Source of the DNA: Clostridia bacterium | Lineage (GTDB): Bacteria; Bacillota; Peptococcia; Peptococcales; BICA1-8 | Length of the DNA stretch: 45,509 nucleotides | Reading direction: 5' to 3' | Assembly (NCBI GenBank): GCA_030154225.1 | Contig: JASKKI010000012.1 | Coordinates: 1 to 45,509 of the forward strand | Part shown: piece after piece, positions 1 through 8,376 of the stretch | How the letters are laid out: each line of letters opens with the position of its first letter | Numbering within the stretch: the first letter of the stretch is position 1 | Notes under the pieces: generated by a model | Seen by the model: the letters and a program-made list of their open reading frames with translations, nothing else | Database searches by the model: none | What the model was told of the DNA's origin: nothing | Translations under genes and position numbers: made by a program

Positions 1-552
1 AAATTGAGAACAAAAATCGGTATGATTTTTCAGCATTATAACCTTGTAAATCGACTTACGGTCATTGAAAATGTTTTGCATGGTAGATTGGGTTACAAGT
101 CAACATTGGCTGGGATATTGGGTAGATATAGTGAGGAAGAAAAGCGGCAGGCCTTTGAGATAATAGAAATATTGGGGCTCTCCCATCAAGTTTACAAAAG
201 GTGTGACCAGCTCAGTGGTGGACAGAAGCAGCGGGTGGGTATTGCTAGAGCCCTGATCCAAAACCCCAAAATGTTGCTGTGTGATGAACCCATCGCTTCA
301 CTAGATCCTAATGTATCCAAGGTGATTATGGATCATCTTAAAAATATTTCTACCAAATTGGGGATTACCTGTTTGGTAAATCTTCACCAGGTAGATGTTG
401 CCATGAATTATTCCGATAGAATTATTGGTATCAATAATGGTAAGGTTGTCTATAATGGACCTCCTAACCTGACACCGGAACAAATTTACATGATATATGG
501 TTCAGAGGCAGGAGAATTAATTATGGATTTGGGGGGAAAAAATGCGAGTTGA
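1..552 (+). CDS. phnC: Phosphonate ABC transporter ATP-binding protein PhnC (5' truncated by window edge)
   Basis: Cytoplasmic ATPase that powers uptake of phosphonates through the PhnE permeases encoded next. The reading frame is open from base 1, so the Walker A region lies outside the window and the TTG at base 4 is not the true start. Visible parts are the Q-loop region (GMIFQHYNLV), the family-typical ENVLHGRLGY stretch, the ABC signature LSGGQKQRVGIARAL, Walker B LLCDEPIASLDP and the H-loop (VNLHQVD). The strong match to PhnC in the Q-loop/HGRLG region separates it from other polar amino acid ATPases. The stop overlaps the next start by 11 bases, which indicates translational coupling. 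A phnD binding protein would be expected upstream. Confidence 0.93.
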   Translation, partial: KLRTKIGMIFQHYNLVNRLTVIENVLHGRLGYKSTLAGILGRYSEEEKRQAFEIIEILGLSHQVYKRCDQLSGGQKQRVGIARALIQNPKMLLCDEPIASLDPNVSKVIMDHLKNISTKLGITCLVNLHQVDVAMNYSDRIIGINNGKVVYNGPPNLTPEQIYMIYGSEAGELIMDLGGKNAS

Positions 553-1327
553 AGCATTGGTAAAGAGAAGGAAATACAGTTTAATATTCTTTTCCATATT
601 ATTAGTTTTCACACTGGCTTCTATCATTGTTACTGATTTTGATGTTACAAAAGGTTTTACCTGTATTCCCAAGGCTATAGTCTGGTCTACCAAGAACTTT
701 TATCCTAATGCTGACTCCTTGGAAAAGATACCTAAAATTTTAACAAAATTAAAGGAAACTGTCTTTTTGTCTGTTGCGTCAACCACTGTTGCAGCGGCTT
801 TTGCTACGTTTTTTGCGTTATTTGGTTCCCATACAACCCGGATAAACGGATTTTTAAGTATATTAATCAGAGGCATTGCTTCCTTATTTCGTAATATACC
901 GGTTGTTGCTTGGGCTATGATCCTATTGTTTTCCTTCGGGCAAAGCTCTCTGACAGGATATTTTGCACTGTTTTTTGTAACCCTGGGATTTTTAACCCGG
1001 GCTTTTATGGAAACCATAGACGAGACAAGTAAAGAGTCGGTTGAAGCTTTAAAAGCTGCCGGGGCCAGCTATTTTCAAATAATATTTCAGGCTGTAATAC
1101 CGTCCAGTCTTCCCCAGATGATTAGCTGGATGTTGTTTATGATTGAAACCAATATACGCAGTGCAACTTTAGTTGGTATTCTGACCGGTACAGGTATCGG
1201 TTTTATTTTTAATTTATATTACAAAAGCTTTCAATACAACGCAGCAAGTCTGGTAGTGGTTTTTATTGTAATAACAGTTTTTGCAATAGAGTTTATTTCA
1301 AATTATGTTAGAAGGGTGATTTTGTAA
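542..1327 (+). CDS. phnE: Phosphonate ABC transporter permease PhnE (first copy)
   Basis: Integral membrane permease, 261 aa, for phosphonate import with PhnC. About six hydrophobic segments are visible. The binding-protein-dependent permease EAA loop appears as EALKAAGASYFQIIFQAVIP, which contacts the ATPase. The sequence FRNIPVVAWAMILLFSFG is typical of PhnE. The ATG overlaps the phnC end, and the stop abuts the next ATG (1327) by one shared base, so phnC-phnE-phnE form one operon. Paired PhnE paralogues that probably heterodimerise are common in phosphonate transporters. Whether phosphonate, phosphite or another oxyanion is the real substrate cannot be read from the sequence. Confidence 0.92.
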   Translation: MRVEALVKRRKYSLIFFSILLVFTLASIIVTDFDVTKGFTCIPKAIVWSTKNFYPNADSLEKIPKILTKLKETVFLSVASTTVAAAFATFFALFGSHTTRINGFLSILIRGIASLFRNIPVVAWAMILLFSFGQSSLTGYFALFFVTLGFLTRAFMETIDETSKESVEALKAAGASYFQIIFQAVIPSSLPQMISWMLFMIETNIRSATLVGILTGTGIGFIFNLYYKSFQYNAASLVVVFIVITVFAIEFISNYVRRVIL

Positions 1328-2190
1328 TGGAACTAAATGAATCATTAAAATCTCTATGGGCTGAGTTCCAAAGGCAGGAACAATCGGCTGTATCAAAAAA
1401 ACTTAAAATTAGAAAGGCTAATAAAGCTTCAATAGTAATGAATATTACTCTAGTTTCTCTGGCTTTATTAACAATTTACGGATTCTTCACCTTTGATTAT
1501 AAAGGCGTAAATATTCTGGAGGCAGTTATTGCAACTATCACCAATCTAAAACCAATGTTTTTAGAGCCAAGATTTAATCACTTTGGCTTGGGAAAAGGTC
1601 TTTACCAGGTGGTAGTTACTTTAGGATTAACTTTTCTGACAACTTTAATCGGTGGTACCATTGCCTTATTCCTGGGCCTTTTGGCAGCCCAAAATTTATC
1701 TTCCAAAAACGTGTCAAATCTAATTAAAGGTTTTGTAGCATTTGTCAGAGCGGTACCTACTGTTTTATGGGTATTAATTTTTGCAGTTGCTGCAGGTCTG
1801 GGAAGTGTTGCAGCAGTTATCGGTATGACTTTCCATACTGTAGGCTATCTAATTAAAGCTTATTCTGAATCTTTTGAAGAGCTGGATGAAGGGGTTATTG
1901 AAGCTTTAAAGGCCAGTGGTGCTAATTGGTGGCAAATCGTTTTTCAAGCGGTTATTCCTTCTTCAGTGACTTATTTGTTATCCTGGACCTTCATGCGTTT
2001 TGAAATAAACTACATGAATGCAGTTGCAATGGGCGCTGCAGCAGGTGCGGGAGGCATAGGATATGAGCTATTTATGGCAAGCGGATATTATTTTGATTTG
2101 CGGGAAGTTGGGTTGATAACATACTTTATTTTGGCTATAGCAATTATGTTAGAATATATATCTATTAAATTGAAAATTAAAGTTCTGTGA
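1327..2190 (+). CDS. phnE: Phosphonate ABC transporter permease PhnE (second copy)
   Basis: Second permease subunit, 287 aa, with a cytoplasmic N-terminal extension of about 35 residues before the first membrane helix. The EAA loop is EALKASGANWWQIVFQAVIP, closely parallel to the first copy. FVRAVPTVLWVLIFAVAAG matches the conserved core of PhnE. It starts one base before the end of the upstream permease, so translation is coupled. It is the last gene of the operon: the next 330 bases carry no coding gene and then an insertion sequence begins. Confidence is high for the family and moderate for substrate. Confidence 0.92.
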   Translation: MELNESLKSLWAEFQRQEQSAVSKKLKIRKANKASIVMNITLVSLALLTIYGFFTFDYKGVNILEAVIATITNLKPMFLEPRFNHFGLGKGLYQVVVTLGLTFLTTLIGGTIALFLGLLAAQNLSSKNVSNLIKGFVAFVRAVPTVLWVLIFAVAAGLGSVAAVIGMTFHTVGYLIKAYSESFEELDEGVIEALKASGANWWQIVFQAVIPSSVTYLLSWTFMRFEINYMNAVAMGAAAGAGGIGYELFMASGYYFDLREVGLITYFILAIAIMLEYISIKLKIKVL

Positions 2191-2197
2191 GAGGAAC

Positions 2198-2223
2198 GAA
2201 GTCGGGATAAATTTCCTGACTTC
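2198..2223 (+). terminator. Possible stem-loop after the phn operon
   Basis: GAAGTCGGGA (2198-2207) can pair with TCCTGACTTC (2214-2223) with one G-T wobble and a 6-base loop, 8 bases after the phnE stop. No clear T-run follows, so it is either a weak terminator or a mRNA-stabilising hairpin. Confidence 0.4.
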
Positions 2224-2510
2224 TACCTACTCGATTTAATATTTAAGAAAGACTAGAAACTCTTGATATTTGGCGTGAGAACGCCAATCGGGCGACCCCC
2301 TAAAATTAGAGAATAGCCATTTGAATCTTATACTTTCTTAATATTGCTCATTATTTCATACTTACCCAACACTTCGAAAATTGTATCAGTCACCCTTATG
2401 GTGTCAAGGACAAGGGCTAACGCCTGCTTCGCACCCTTGACACCACCTAAGGTAGCCTGATTAGAAAAACTTAAGGGTTGATTAAGATTAATATCTTTAG
2501 TTTTCAAAGG
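2224..2510. repeat. Gene-free stretch with two inverted repeats
   Basis: No gene is seen between the phn operon and the insertion sequence. Two dyads stand out: TTGGCGT-gaga-ACGCCAA (2270-2287), a perfect 7-bp stem, and GGTGTCAAGG (2400-2409) pairing perfectly with CCTTGACACC (2435-2444) around a GC-richer loop. Neither is followed by a T-run. They may be remnants of lost mobile DNA or RNA structures. Confidence 0.45.
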
Positions 2511-2522
2511 GCATTTGTATCA

Positions 2523-3500
2523 TTAAGCAACCATTTCATGACCAGTAATTTGGCCGTTCGTAATTGATTTATAAAATTCATTAGGAGCCAGATAATTGAT
2601 GCTACTATGTCTGCGCCTGTTGTTGTAATAATCTATATATTCGCTAACTATCTGATAAACTTCAGCAAAATCAGCAAATTCGTTACGTTTATAGCATTCA
2701 TCCTCCAAGATAGCGTGGAATGATTCTATGTATGCGTTTATATTAGGTGTTTTCACAGGAATTCTTTCATGTTCAATATCCCAGGTATTGCAAGTTTCTT
2801 TAAACAGCTTAGAAATAAATTGAGAACCATTATCTGTTCTTATAACAGGCAACTTCATGCCAGGGGCTAAGCCTCGCTTTTTGAGGGCATTTATGAGTAC
2901 CCTGCAAGCATCTTTTGCTGTAGCGCTTAAACCTATATGATAACCAACTATAGATCTGTCAAACACAGCTATAGCTGAAAGTTGAAAGAAAAATCGCCCA
3001 GTACCTGTAATATAACCGTATTTGACGTCCATCTGCCAAAGTTGGTTGGGACTTGTTACTTTCTCTCTCTTAGCTAGTTTTCTTGGCGTTTGGAATTTAT
3101 TTTTCGCTGAGGACGCAAAATATTCAGTTCCTTGCAAAGTCTGTATACCTTTTTGTAATTTATTATTAAATCATAATCCTCCTGTAGGCATATGGTTAGT
3201 TTCCGGTAACCATAAGGTAATCCGTCGCCTTCTATCAGTTCGTAAAGGCATTCATTGATTTTTTCATCTGGTATTTTTTCTCCTTTTTTATTCAGAGAAT
3301 ATCCTGGTATTTCACGTCCAACCTGTTTTTTTGTGGGTATCTTATTCTCTTTATGCCTTTTACTACTTTCTTTTTCAATGTAATAATAATAGGTGGAAGC
3401 AGCTAGGCCGATAGAGTTGAGAACAATATTTGTATTGTATCCCTTTTTTATCCACCTTTTTGCAATGGCAACTCTATCGGCTACCGAGGGTTTTTTTAAA
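2523..3500 (-). pseudogene. IS3-family transposase OrfB (frameshifted)
   Basis: DDE transposase catalysing cut-and-copy of the element. The longest open piece (2523-3137) carries all three catalytic acidic residues: D in WQMDVKYG, D in RTDNGSQF and E in NAYIESFHAILEDE, followed by the usual NNRRRHSSINYLAPNEFY ending. The N-terminal part lies in another frame above 3110 (for example YELIEGDGLPYGYRKL, the HTH_21-type region). The two join if one A is restored in the run CGAAAAAT near 3110. The true OrfB would begin near 3500, at the overlap with OrfA. As written the gene cannot make a full-length transposase. Confidence 0.85.
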
Positions 3501-3793
3501 GTCCCTCAATTCTCGTAAAATTGCCAGCCCCAATTCTTTATCAGCAAGGAGACGCTTTAATCTGTCGTTTTCAGTACTTATTTCTTTAAGTTGTTTTTCC
3601 ATAGCTTTATAGCGAGCATCTTTGGCTTTTGGCAGAGGTTTAACTGAGCCTCTTTGACGTTGTTTTTAACCCATGTATGGATGGTATTGGGAGATATTTC
3701 ATGTCTCCGGGCTGCTAAAGCTACATTCCCTGTTTTCTGACATTCTTTTAAGATTTGTTCTTTGAACTCATCACTATACTGTCTTTTAGTCAT
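3474..3793 (-). pseudogene. IS3-family transposase OrfA (frameshifted)
   Basis: HTH_Tnp_1-type DNA-binding subunit. The start MTKRQYSDEFKEQILKEC and the helix-turn-helix ALAARRHEISPNTIHTWVK are clear. After WVK the frame breaks at GGTTAAAAACAAC. Restoring one A recovers KQRQRGSVKPLPKAKDARY and then a leucine-zipper-like stretch EKQLKEISTENDRLKRLLAD, typical of IS150-group OrfA, ending at 3474. The track ORF (3578-3793) is therefore only the front part plus an out-of-frame tail. Confidence 0.8.
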
Positions 3794-3841
3794 TTTTTTT
3801 TATCCCCTGTTAATTCTAATTCTAACACATACAAATGTTTA

Positions 3842-4091
3842 CTCCAAAGATCCTAGGGGGCTATATAGTTCACAAGTAAAAGTAACTGCCTACTTAGATG
3901 TTTTAGTTCATTTAGAAGCTGGTCAAAACCAGATTCCTTTATTTTGCTATACATATAATCAATTAGGTACAAATAGTAATGAAGTTGTGAATTTTGCAGG
4001 TGAACATATAGGACAAACATCAAGTAATTGTTACCGACAAGTAGCGGACGCAGGGATTGCTGCATGGAGAGTGATGGTGAACAATAGATGA
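3842..4091 (+). pseudogene. Truncated gene of unknown function upstream of the kinase
   Basis: I do not recognise this protein. The frame that ends at 4091 codes for about 80 residues (VKVTAYLDVLVHLEAGQNQ ... AGIAAWRVMVNNR); the upstream part of the track ORF lies inside the insertion sequence, so the N-terminus has been lost or replaced. The stop codon overlaps the kinase start (ATGA at 4088-4091), a tight coupling that suggests the two proteins worked together, perhaps as sensor or substrate with kinase. The remaining piece has no recognised motif. Base use is AT-rich like the kinase gene. Confidence 0.6.
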
Positions 4092-5161
4092 ACCTTAATT
4101 TACAACCTGGTCAGAATATATACAAATACTTGCTAAAAAGAAAATTAGGTAATGGACAATTTGGGCAAGTATGGTTATCAACAGATACTTCAATCAATAA
4201 AGAAGTGGCATTAAAAATTTTAGATGATCCATATGAAACAGTAGCAAATTTATTAGAAGAAGCCAGGATTGAAAATAAATTAAATCATCAAAATCTACTT
4301 AAAATATGTTATGCTGATGTAGTAAAGGTTGAAGAAAAATTAATAACTCTTATTTCTCAAGAATACCACCCAAATGGTTATTTAGTAAATAGGTTGAATA
4401 ATTTTAATTTTTTGCCATTACCAGAAGTAATAAAATATTTATGTGACATACTTTGTGGTCTAGAATATCTCCACCATCAAGGATTTTTTCATAATGACAT
4501 AAAACCTTCTAACATTTTAATTGGTAATAATAGTGAGGGTATTCTTGCTGATTATGGTATTACAGGCTTTTCTCCTGATGGAGGTTCTATAACTCCTAAA
4601 AGTTCATATATTATTCATCAAGCTCCTGAAACATCAATGGAAAAACCAATTATAAATATTGCAACTGATATTTATCAAGTAGGTGTTACAGCATTTTGAT
4701 TGCTTAATGGTATTAGTTTTGTTTCGAATGATTTCGATAATTTTGGTAAAGAAATATTTCAAAAGAAAAAAGCACAAGGACGTATCCCAAATAAAGCTCA
4801 ATATTAACCTTTTGTTCCTATAACTATAAAACAAATAGTTAATAAAGCTTTGAAAGTAGACCCCAGAGTCCGGTGTAATTCACCTTTAGAAATGAGAAGA
4901 GCCCTAGAAAGATGTACTTATCCTGGTTATTGGACAACAGACGAAAGCTGCAATTTGATAGGTGTAGGTACTAAATATACTTATAGATTTGAAAAAATTC
5001 CTAGACCTCAAAACTTATTTAATGTCAATTGTTATAAACAAAACAGTATTTCAAAGAGAGAAACAAGGATACTGGCTTATTGTAATAAAAATTTATCTGT
5101 TAAAGAAGCTAATAAATTAATTTCCCAGTTTTGTGATTGGGTGGTAAACAATGCAGAATAA
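4088..5161 (+). pseudogene. Ser/Thr protein kinase (Hanks type), inactivated by two in-frame stops
   Basis: A single frame of 358 codons reads through a complete eukaryotic-like kinase domain but is interrupted by TGA (4697-4699) and TAA (4805-4807). Visible are the glycine loop GNGQFGQVW, the ATP-binding lysine in EVALKIL, catalytic loop HNDIKPSNIL (HRD becomes HND, with D, K and N present), DYG for DFG, and the APE-like QAPET. The first stop falls after the activation segment and loses the C-lobe helices. Beyond the second stop the frame resumes at KQIVNKALKVDPRVRCNSPL, typical of the end of the kinase domain, then a C-terminal region of about 85 aa without a recognised domain. Both stops are explained by single-base changes. 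The track reports it as two separate ORFs. Confidence 0.85.
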
Positions 5162-5172
5162 TAACTCACTTC

Positions 5173-5249
5173 ATCTAACACGGGGTTAGCGACATCGTGA
5201 GCATTCATCTTGGGACAAGCTCGACATCGCTAACCCCTTAACGTTATAC
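5173..5249 (+). other. attC-like imperfect palindrome (putative integron cassette recombination site)
   Basis: It begins 12 bases after the kinase frame ends. The left box ATCTAAC fits RYYYAAC (5173-5179) and the right box GTTATAC (5243-5249) resembles GTTRRRY with one deviation. Between them GGGGTTAGCGA (5182-5192) pairs perfectly with TCGCTAACCCC (5227-5237), and the stem continues as TCG/AGC pairs with extra unpaired bases on one arm. Total length is 77 bp, within the usual attC range. A gene immediately followed by such a site is the cassette layout. No integrase gene is in the window, and a simple hairpin remains possible. Confidence 0.4.
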
Positions 5250-5253
5250 GCAA

Positions 5254-5268
5254 TTCGTTCATGGCGCC
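5254..5268 (+). repeat. Left arm of a perfect 15-bp inverted repeat around the flavoprotein gene
   Basis: TTCGTTCATGGCGCC here is the exact reverse complement of the sequence at 7373-7387. It lies 5 bases after the attC-like palindrome and 32 bases before the flavoprotein start. The arms enclose the whole gene. Confidence 0.8.
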
Positions 5269-5300
5269 AAAGAAATTTAAATTTAAAGGAGATGTAGAAA

Positions 5301-7382
5301 ATGGAGGGAAATATGAAAAATAATAAAAGAAAAATACCTGGTATGCTTTACATACTTGTTTCCTTTATTCCATGGATTTTTTACTGGGTATTGTGTGGTA
5401 TGGGAAACAGGTTAGGAGTGATTATTCCCTTTGTAATTTCTTTAATTCTCATAATCCCTCAAATCCGCAAAAGAGATTTCAATCTGATGGACGTTACTTC
5501 CGTTCTCTATTTTAGCATAGCTATTATTGGTACATTTACCTTCAACCTAAACATATTTGTCGAAAATAGCGGTTTTATTGGCTATTTTGTTTTATTTCTA
5601 ATGGCACTAATTTCCGTAATCATCAAGCAACCTTACACCCTTCAGGTTTCGAAAAGGGATTATCCAGAAATCTATTGGAAGGAAAAATCATTTCTGGCTA
5701 TCAACAACATAATTACAGGGGTCTGGACGGTAGTATTCATAGCAAATGCAACTATATTTTTACTTTTCGGTATGCCTCTTAGAATAATCCTTTCAAACAA
5801 TCTAATTGCTCTTGGTATAGTATTCTCAATCCTTTTCCCTTTGAAAGCACCTGCTTACTTCGCTTCAAGGGAATTTAAGAAGTATGACTGGAGTGTTAAG
5901 GTAACTTCCCAAAATCCTAAGGGAGAAAACGAATACGATGTCATCATCGTTGGCTCTGGCATAGGGGGATTAACCTGCGGTGCTTTACTTTCGAAAAGAG
6001 GTTATAAGGTTTTGGTTTTAGAGCAACATTATCAGGTTGGAGGTTATTGCTCTTCTTTTAAGAGGAAAGATTTTGTCTTTAATACTGGTGTGGAAAACGT
6101 AAGCGGATTATGGGAAAAAGGGCCTATCAGCTATCTCCTTAAAGAGCTTGGACTCAAAAAGGATGAGCTTTTCGTAAAGAATAGAATGAGATACATCTTT
6201 AAGAAAAAGGAAATTGATGCCAATAACTTAGAGGAGTTCATAAAAGTCCTCTCAGATATGTTTCCATATGAGAAGGAAAACATTCGTGCCTTCTTTGATG
6301 AGGCTAAAAAGGCTTATGAAGAATGCTATAAAGATGCTGAGATCTATGGCACACCTTTACCTGCTGAACTCATTGTTAAAGTCTTTGGTGAAAGAAAGCT
6401 TTTAGATTACCCAAGGGAGCATCCTCACTTCTATAATTGGATGGACAAGGCGTATAAGCAAAAGCTTGATGAATACTTCACCAATGAGGACTTAAAGACT
6501 TTACTCTGTGCTTTGTTGGGTTACGTAGGAACAGAGCCGGAGAAAACTTCCGCAAGCAGTGCACTTACTGCGGTTATCGCTTATTATCTCCACGGTGGGT
6601 ATTTTCCGAGGGGAGGGGCTCAGAGGTTTGCAGATAGCTTAAAGGAAGTTATCGAAAGTCATGGTGGAAAGGTTTTGGTTCATCACAAAGCTGATAGGAT
6701 ATTGGTAAGAGAGGGTAAAGTTGAGGGAGTGAGAGTTAATGATAAGATTTTTAGAAGTCGGATTGTGGTGGCGAATGCAAACGCTAAAACCACATTTCTG
6801 GAGCTCGTTGGAGAGGAGAATTTAGATGAGAAGTTCGTTGAGTACATAAAAAGCTTAAAAATGTCTCCTTCCGTTATCATGGTGTTCTTGGGGGTTGACA
6901 TGGATTTGGCAAGTTACCCAACGATCATCGAGAATTTGGACGACGGGTATAGTATAGTCATTAACTCCAATGCTGATCTAAGCTTGGCGCCAAAAGGCAA
7001 GGCAAGTGTTACAATATTAACTGGCGACAATTACCACGATTTTTCAGAAAGAGAGGTAAAAGAGTATTTTGAAAAGAAGAAAAAGTTCACCGAAATGCTA
7101 ATTAAGAGAGCTGAAAAAGTTATCCCTAATTTGAGCAAGCATATAGTTGTTCAGGATGCAGCAACGCCAAAAACCTTTGAAAGATACACATCAATGCCAG
7201 AAGGAGCAATCTATGCTTTTGATCAGTCAATTTATACCAAGAGACCTTACTTTAAAACACCGATAAAAGGGCTATATTTAGCAAGTGCATCTACTTTCCC
7301 GGGAGGAGGAATTGAAGCAGTTGTAATCTCTGGAATAATTTGTGCAAACAATATATGTAATTGGGAGGTTGAGGCGCCATGA
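5301..7382 (+). CDS. Membrane-anchored NAD(P)/FAD-dependent oxidoreductase (CrtI / retinol saturase-like)
   Basis: A 693-residue protein in two parts. Residues 1-190 are very hydrophobic, with five or six predicted membrane helices. From about residue 210 a flavoprotein of the phytoene desaturase/all-trans-retinol 13,14-reductase superfamily follows: dinucleotide-binding motif DVIIVGSGIGGLTCGALLSKRG, LVLEQHYQVGGYCSSF, and near the C-terminus GLYLASASTFPGGGIEAVVISG, the FAD-contacting end of the family. Desaturation or saturation of an isoprenoid or lipid at the membrane is likely, but the substrate is unknown. RBS AAAGGAGA sits 8 bases before the chosen ATG; a second ATG at 5313 also has a good RBS. 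It stands alone, bracketed by inverted repeats and next to an attC-like site, so transfer is suspected. Confidence 0.75.
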   Translation: MEGNMKNNKRKIPGMLYILVSFIPWIFYWVLCGMGNRLGVIIPFVISLILIIPQIRKRDFNLMDVTSVLYFSIAIIGTFTFNLNIFVENSGFIGYFVLFLMALISVIIKQPYTLQVSKRDYPEIYWKEKSFLAINNIITGVWTVVFIANATIFLLFGMPLRIILSNNLIALGIVFSILFPLKAPAYFASREFKKYDWSVKVTSQNPKGENEYDVIIVGSGIGGLTCGALLSKRGYKVLVLEQHYQVGGYCSSFKRKDFVFNTGVENVSGLWEKGPISYLLKELGLKKDELFVKNRMRYIFKKKEIDANNLEEFIKVLSDMFPYEKENIRAFFDEAKKAYEECYKDAEIYGTPLPAELIVKVFGERKLLDYPREHPHFYNWMDKAYKQKLDEYFTNEDLKTLLCALLGYVGTEPEKTSASSALTAVIAYYLHGGYFPRGGAQRFADSLKEVIESHGGKVLVHHKADRILVREGKVEGVRVNDKIFRSRIVVANANAKTTFLELVGEENLDEKFVEYIKSLKMSPSVIMVFLGVDMDLASYPTIIENLDDGYSIVINSNADLSLAPKGKASVTILTGDNYHDFSEREVKEYFEKKKKFTEMLIKRAEKVIPNLSKHIVVQDAATPKTFERYTSMPEGAIYAFDQSIYTKRPYFKTPIKGLYLASASTFPGGGIEAVVISGIICANNICNWEVEAP

Positions 7383-7387
7383 ACGAA
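7373..7387 (-). repeat. Right arm of the 15-bp inverted repeat
   Basis: GGCGCCATGAACGAA overlaps the last codons and stop of the flavoprotein gene and is the exact reverse complement of 5254-5268. The central GGCGCC is itself palindromic. Confidence 0.8.
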
Positions 7388-7565
7388 CTCTCCGGTATCA
7401 CTCCGACCCTCTATATCAAATCTGGAAACGAAATTAATAGATAAGGTTAAAATCCAGTTAATAGAGGAATACAATAAGAGTTTTTTACCGTTGTTTGAAA
7501 ACTTAGATTATCTTTTTAGTTTTATCGATAATTTAACTTATAAAGCCGGGGCTTTTATAGCCCTT
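7388..7565. other. Short spacer with an open frame remnant and a weak hairpin
   Basis: A frame open from 7383 to a stop at 7575-7577 reads ETKLIDKVKIQLIEEYNKSF and onward but has no convincing start or RBS; it may be the tail of a lost gene. ATAAAGC/GCTTTTAT around 7540-7558 could be a weak terminator for the minus-strand terC gene that ends at 7566. Confidence 0.3.
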
Positions 7566-8330
7566 TCACCTTTCTGATGATAGGTCTTGTTTTTTAGAAT
7601 ATACCCAACCCCAAACAGCAATTGACAAAAGTACCGCCCAAAAGGTTAGTTTCCACAAGGGGGATTTAGCAAAACTGTGCGGTAAAAATGCCAGTTCCGG
7701 GTGAGATACAGTATAAATTAATAATTTTATTCCCACCCATCCGACTATAAGGAAAGCAGCAGTTTCCAATCTGGGTCTACTGTGAATGAGAGAGACAAAA
7801 AAGTTGGCCGCAAAACGCATAATCAGCAACCCTGTTAACCCACCTGCGAATATTACGAGGAACTGCCCGGTATCCAAAGAACCAATGCTTCCCCAGTTAG
7901 TGGGGGGGAGCGTAACGGCCAGGGCAACCGCTGCTAATATAGAATCTACCGCAAAGGCAATGTCCGCTAACTCAACTTTTAGTACCGTTAACCAAAAGTT
8001 TGTTTGAACCGGTACCTGTGTAGAGTGGGAATCTGTTTTCTTACCATTATGATGTCTTATCAAATGGTTTATGGCGATAAACAGTAGATAAATAGCCCCT
8101 ATAGCTTGCACCTGCCAGATGTCTACCAGGAAGGATATGACAAAGAGAGAAGCAAACCGGAACACAAATGCCCCCAGCAGGCCATAAAATAATGCTTTTT
8201 TTCTGGTCTCAGGAGGAAGATGCTTCACTAAAATGGCCAGCACTAAAGCATTGTCAGCCGCTAAAAGCCCTTCCAGCCCTACAAGAATAACAAGCACCCA
8301 TCCGTATTCTAAAAGCAAAGTAAAATCCAT
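7566..8330 (-). CDS. TerC family integral membrane protein (probable Mn2+ exporter)
   Basis: 254-residue membrane protein with about seven helices. The TerC hallmarks are GLEGLLAADNALVLAILVKHLP at the N-terminus and a second acidic membrane motif, ELADIAFAVDSILAAVAL. These charged helices (E, D, N) are the likely metal path. TerC relatives of the YkoY/MeeF type help load manganese onto or export it from the cell. The ATG at 8330 is preferred over the TTG one codon upstream because GGAGAGG lies 5 bases before it. The gene sits directly behind a Mn2+ riboswitch, which supports a manganese-relief role rather than tellurite resistance. Confidence 0.92.
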   Translation of the reverse strand: MDFTLLLEYGWVLVILVGLEGLLAADNALVLAILVKHLPPETRKKALFYGLLGAFVFRFASLFVISFLVDIWQVQAIGAIYLLFIAINHLIRHHNGKKTDSHSTQVPVQTNFWLTVLKVELADIAFAVDSILAAVALAVTLPPTNWGSIGSLDTGQFLVIFAGGLTGLLIMRFAANFFVSLIHSRPRLETAAFLIVGWVGIKLLIYTVSHPELAFLPHSFAKSPLWKLTFWAVLLSIAVWGWVYSKKQDLSSER

Positions 8331-8376
8331 CAAAACCTCTCCTTATCAAGATATGTTAGTACTTAACAAAACAAAA

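Larger units (their letters stand above)
2511..3837 (-). mobile_element. Degenerate IS3-family (IS150-like) insertion sequence
   Basis: About 1.3 kb on the minus strand with the standard IS3 arrangement: a small HTH orfA followed by an overlapping orfB with a DDE integrase core. CATTTGTAT at 2512-2520 is inverted at 3829-3837 and is the best candidate for part of the terminal inverted repeats; exact ends and target duplication could not be fixed. Joining the conserved frames requires corrections at short A-runs (near 3667 and 3110), and the orfA-orfB junction run at about 3490-3500 also has the wrong length for a -1 slip. Its right end cuts into the gene fragment at 3842-4091. Confidence 0.85.

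Noticed and set aside
301-483. Minus-strand ORF of 60 aa inside phnC, and similar shadow ORFs across the window
   Set aside because: They lie wholly within well-supported genes on the other strand, lack RBS and show no family signature.
3762-3841. Start of the 109-aa ORF before the kinase
   Set aside because: The first 27 codons lie in the insertion sequence upstream of orfA, so the start is an artefact of the insertion.
4697-4699. TGA read as tryptophan or selenocysteine in the kinase gene
   Set aside because: Many neighbours stop at TGA, a second TAA stop follows in the same frame, and no SECIS-like structure was noted. Mutation is the simpler reading.
5173-5249. A full integron
   Set aside because: Only one attC-like site and no integrase gene or attI in the window; recorded as a candidate site only.
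7383-7577. Open frame ending SFIDNLTYKAGAFIALSPF
   Set aside because: No start codon with RBS and partly antisense to terC; kept only as a possible remnant in the spacer note.
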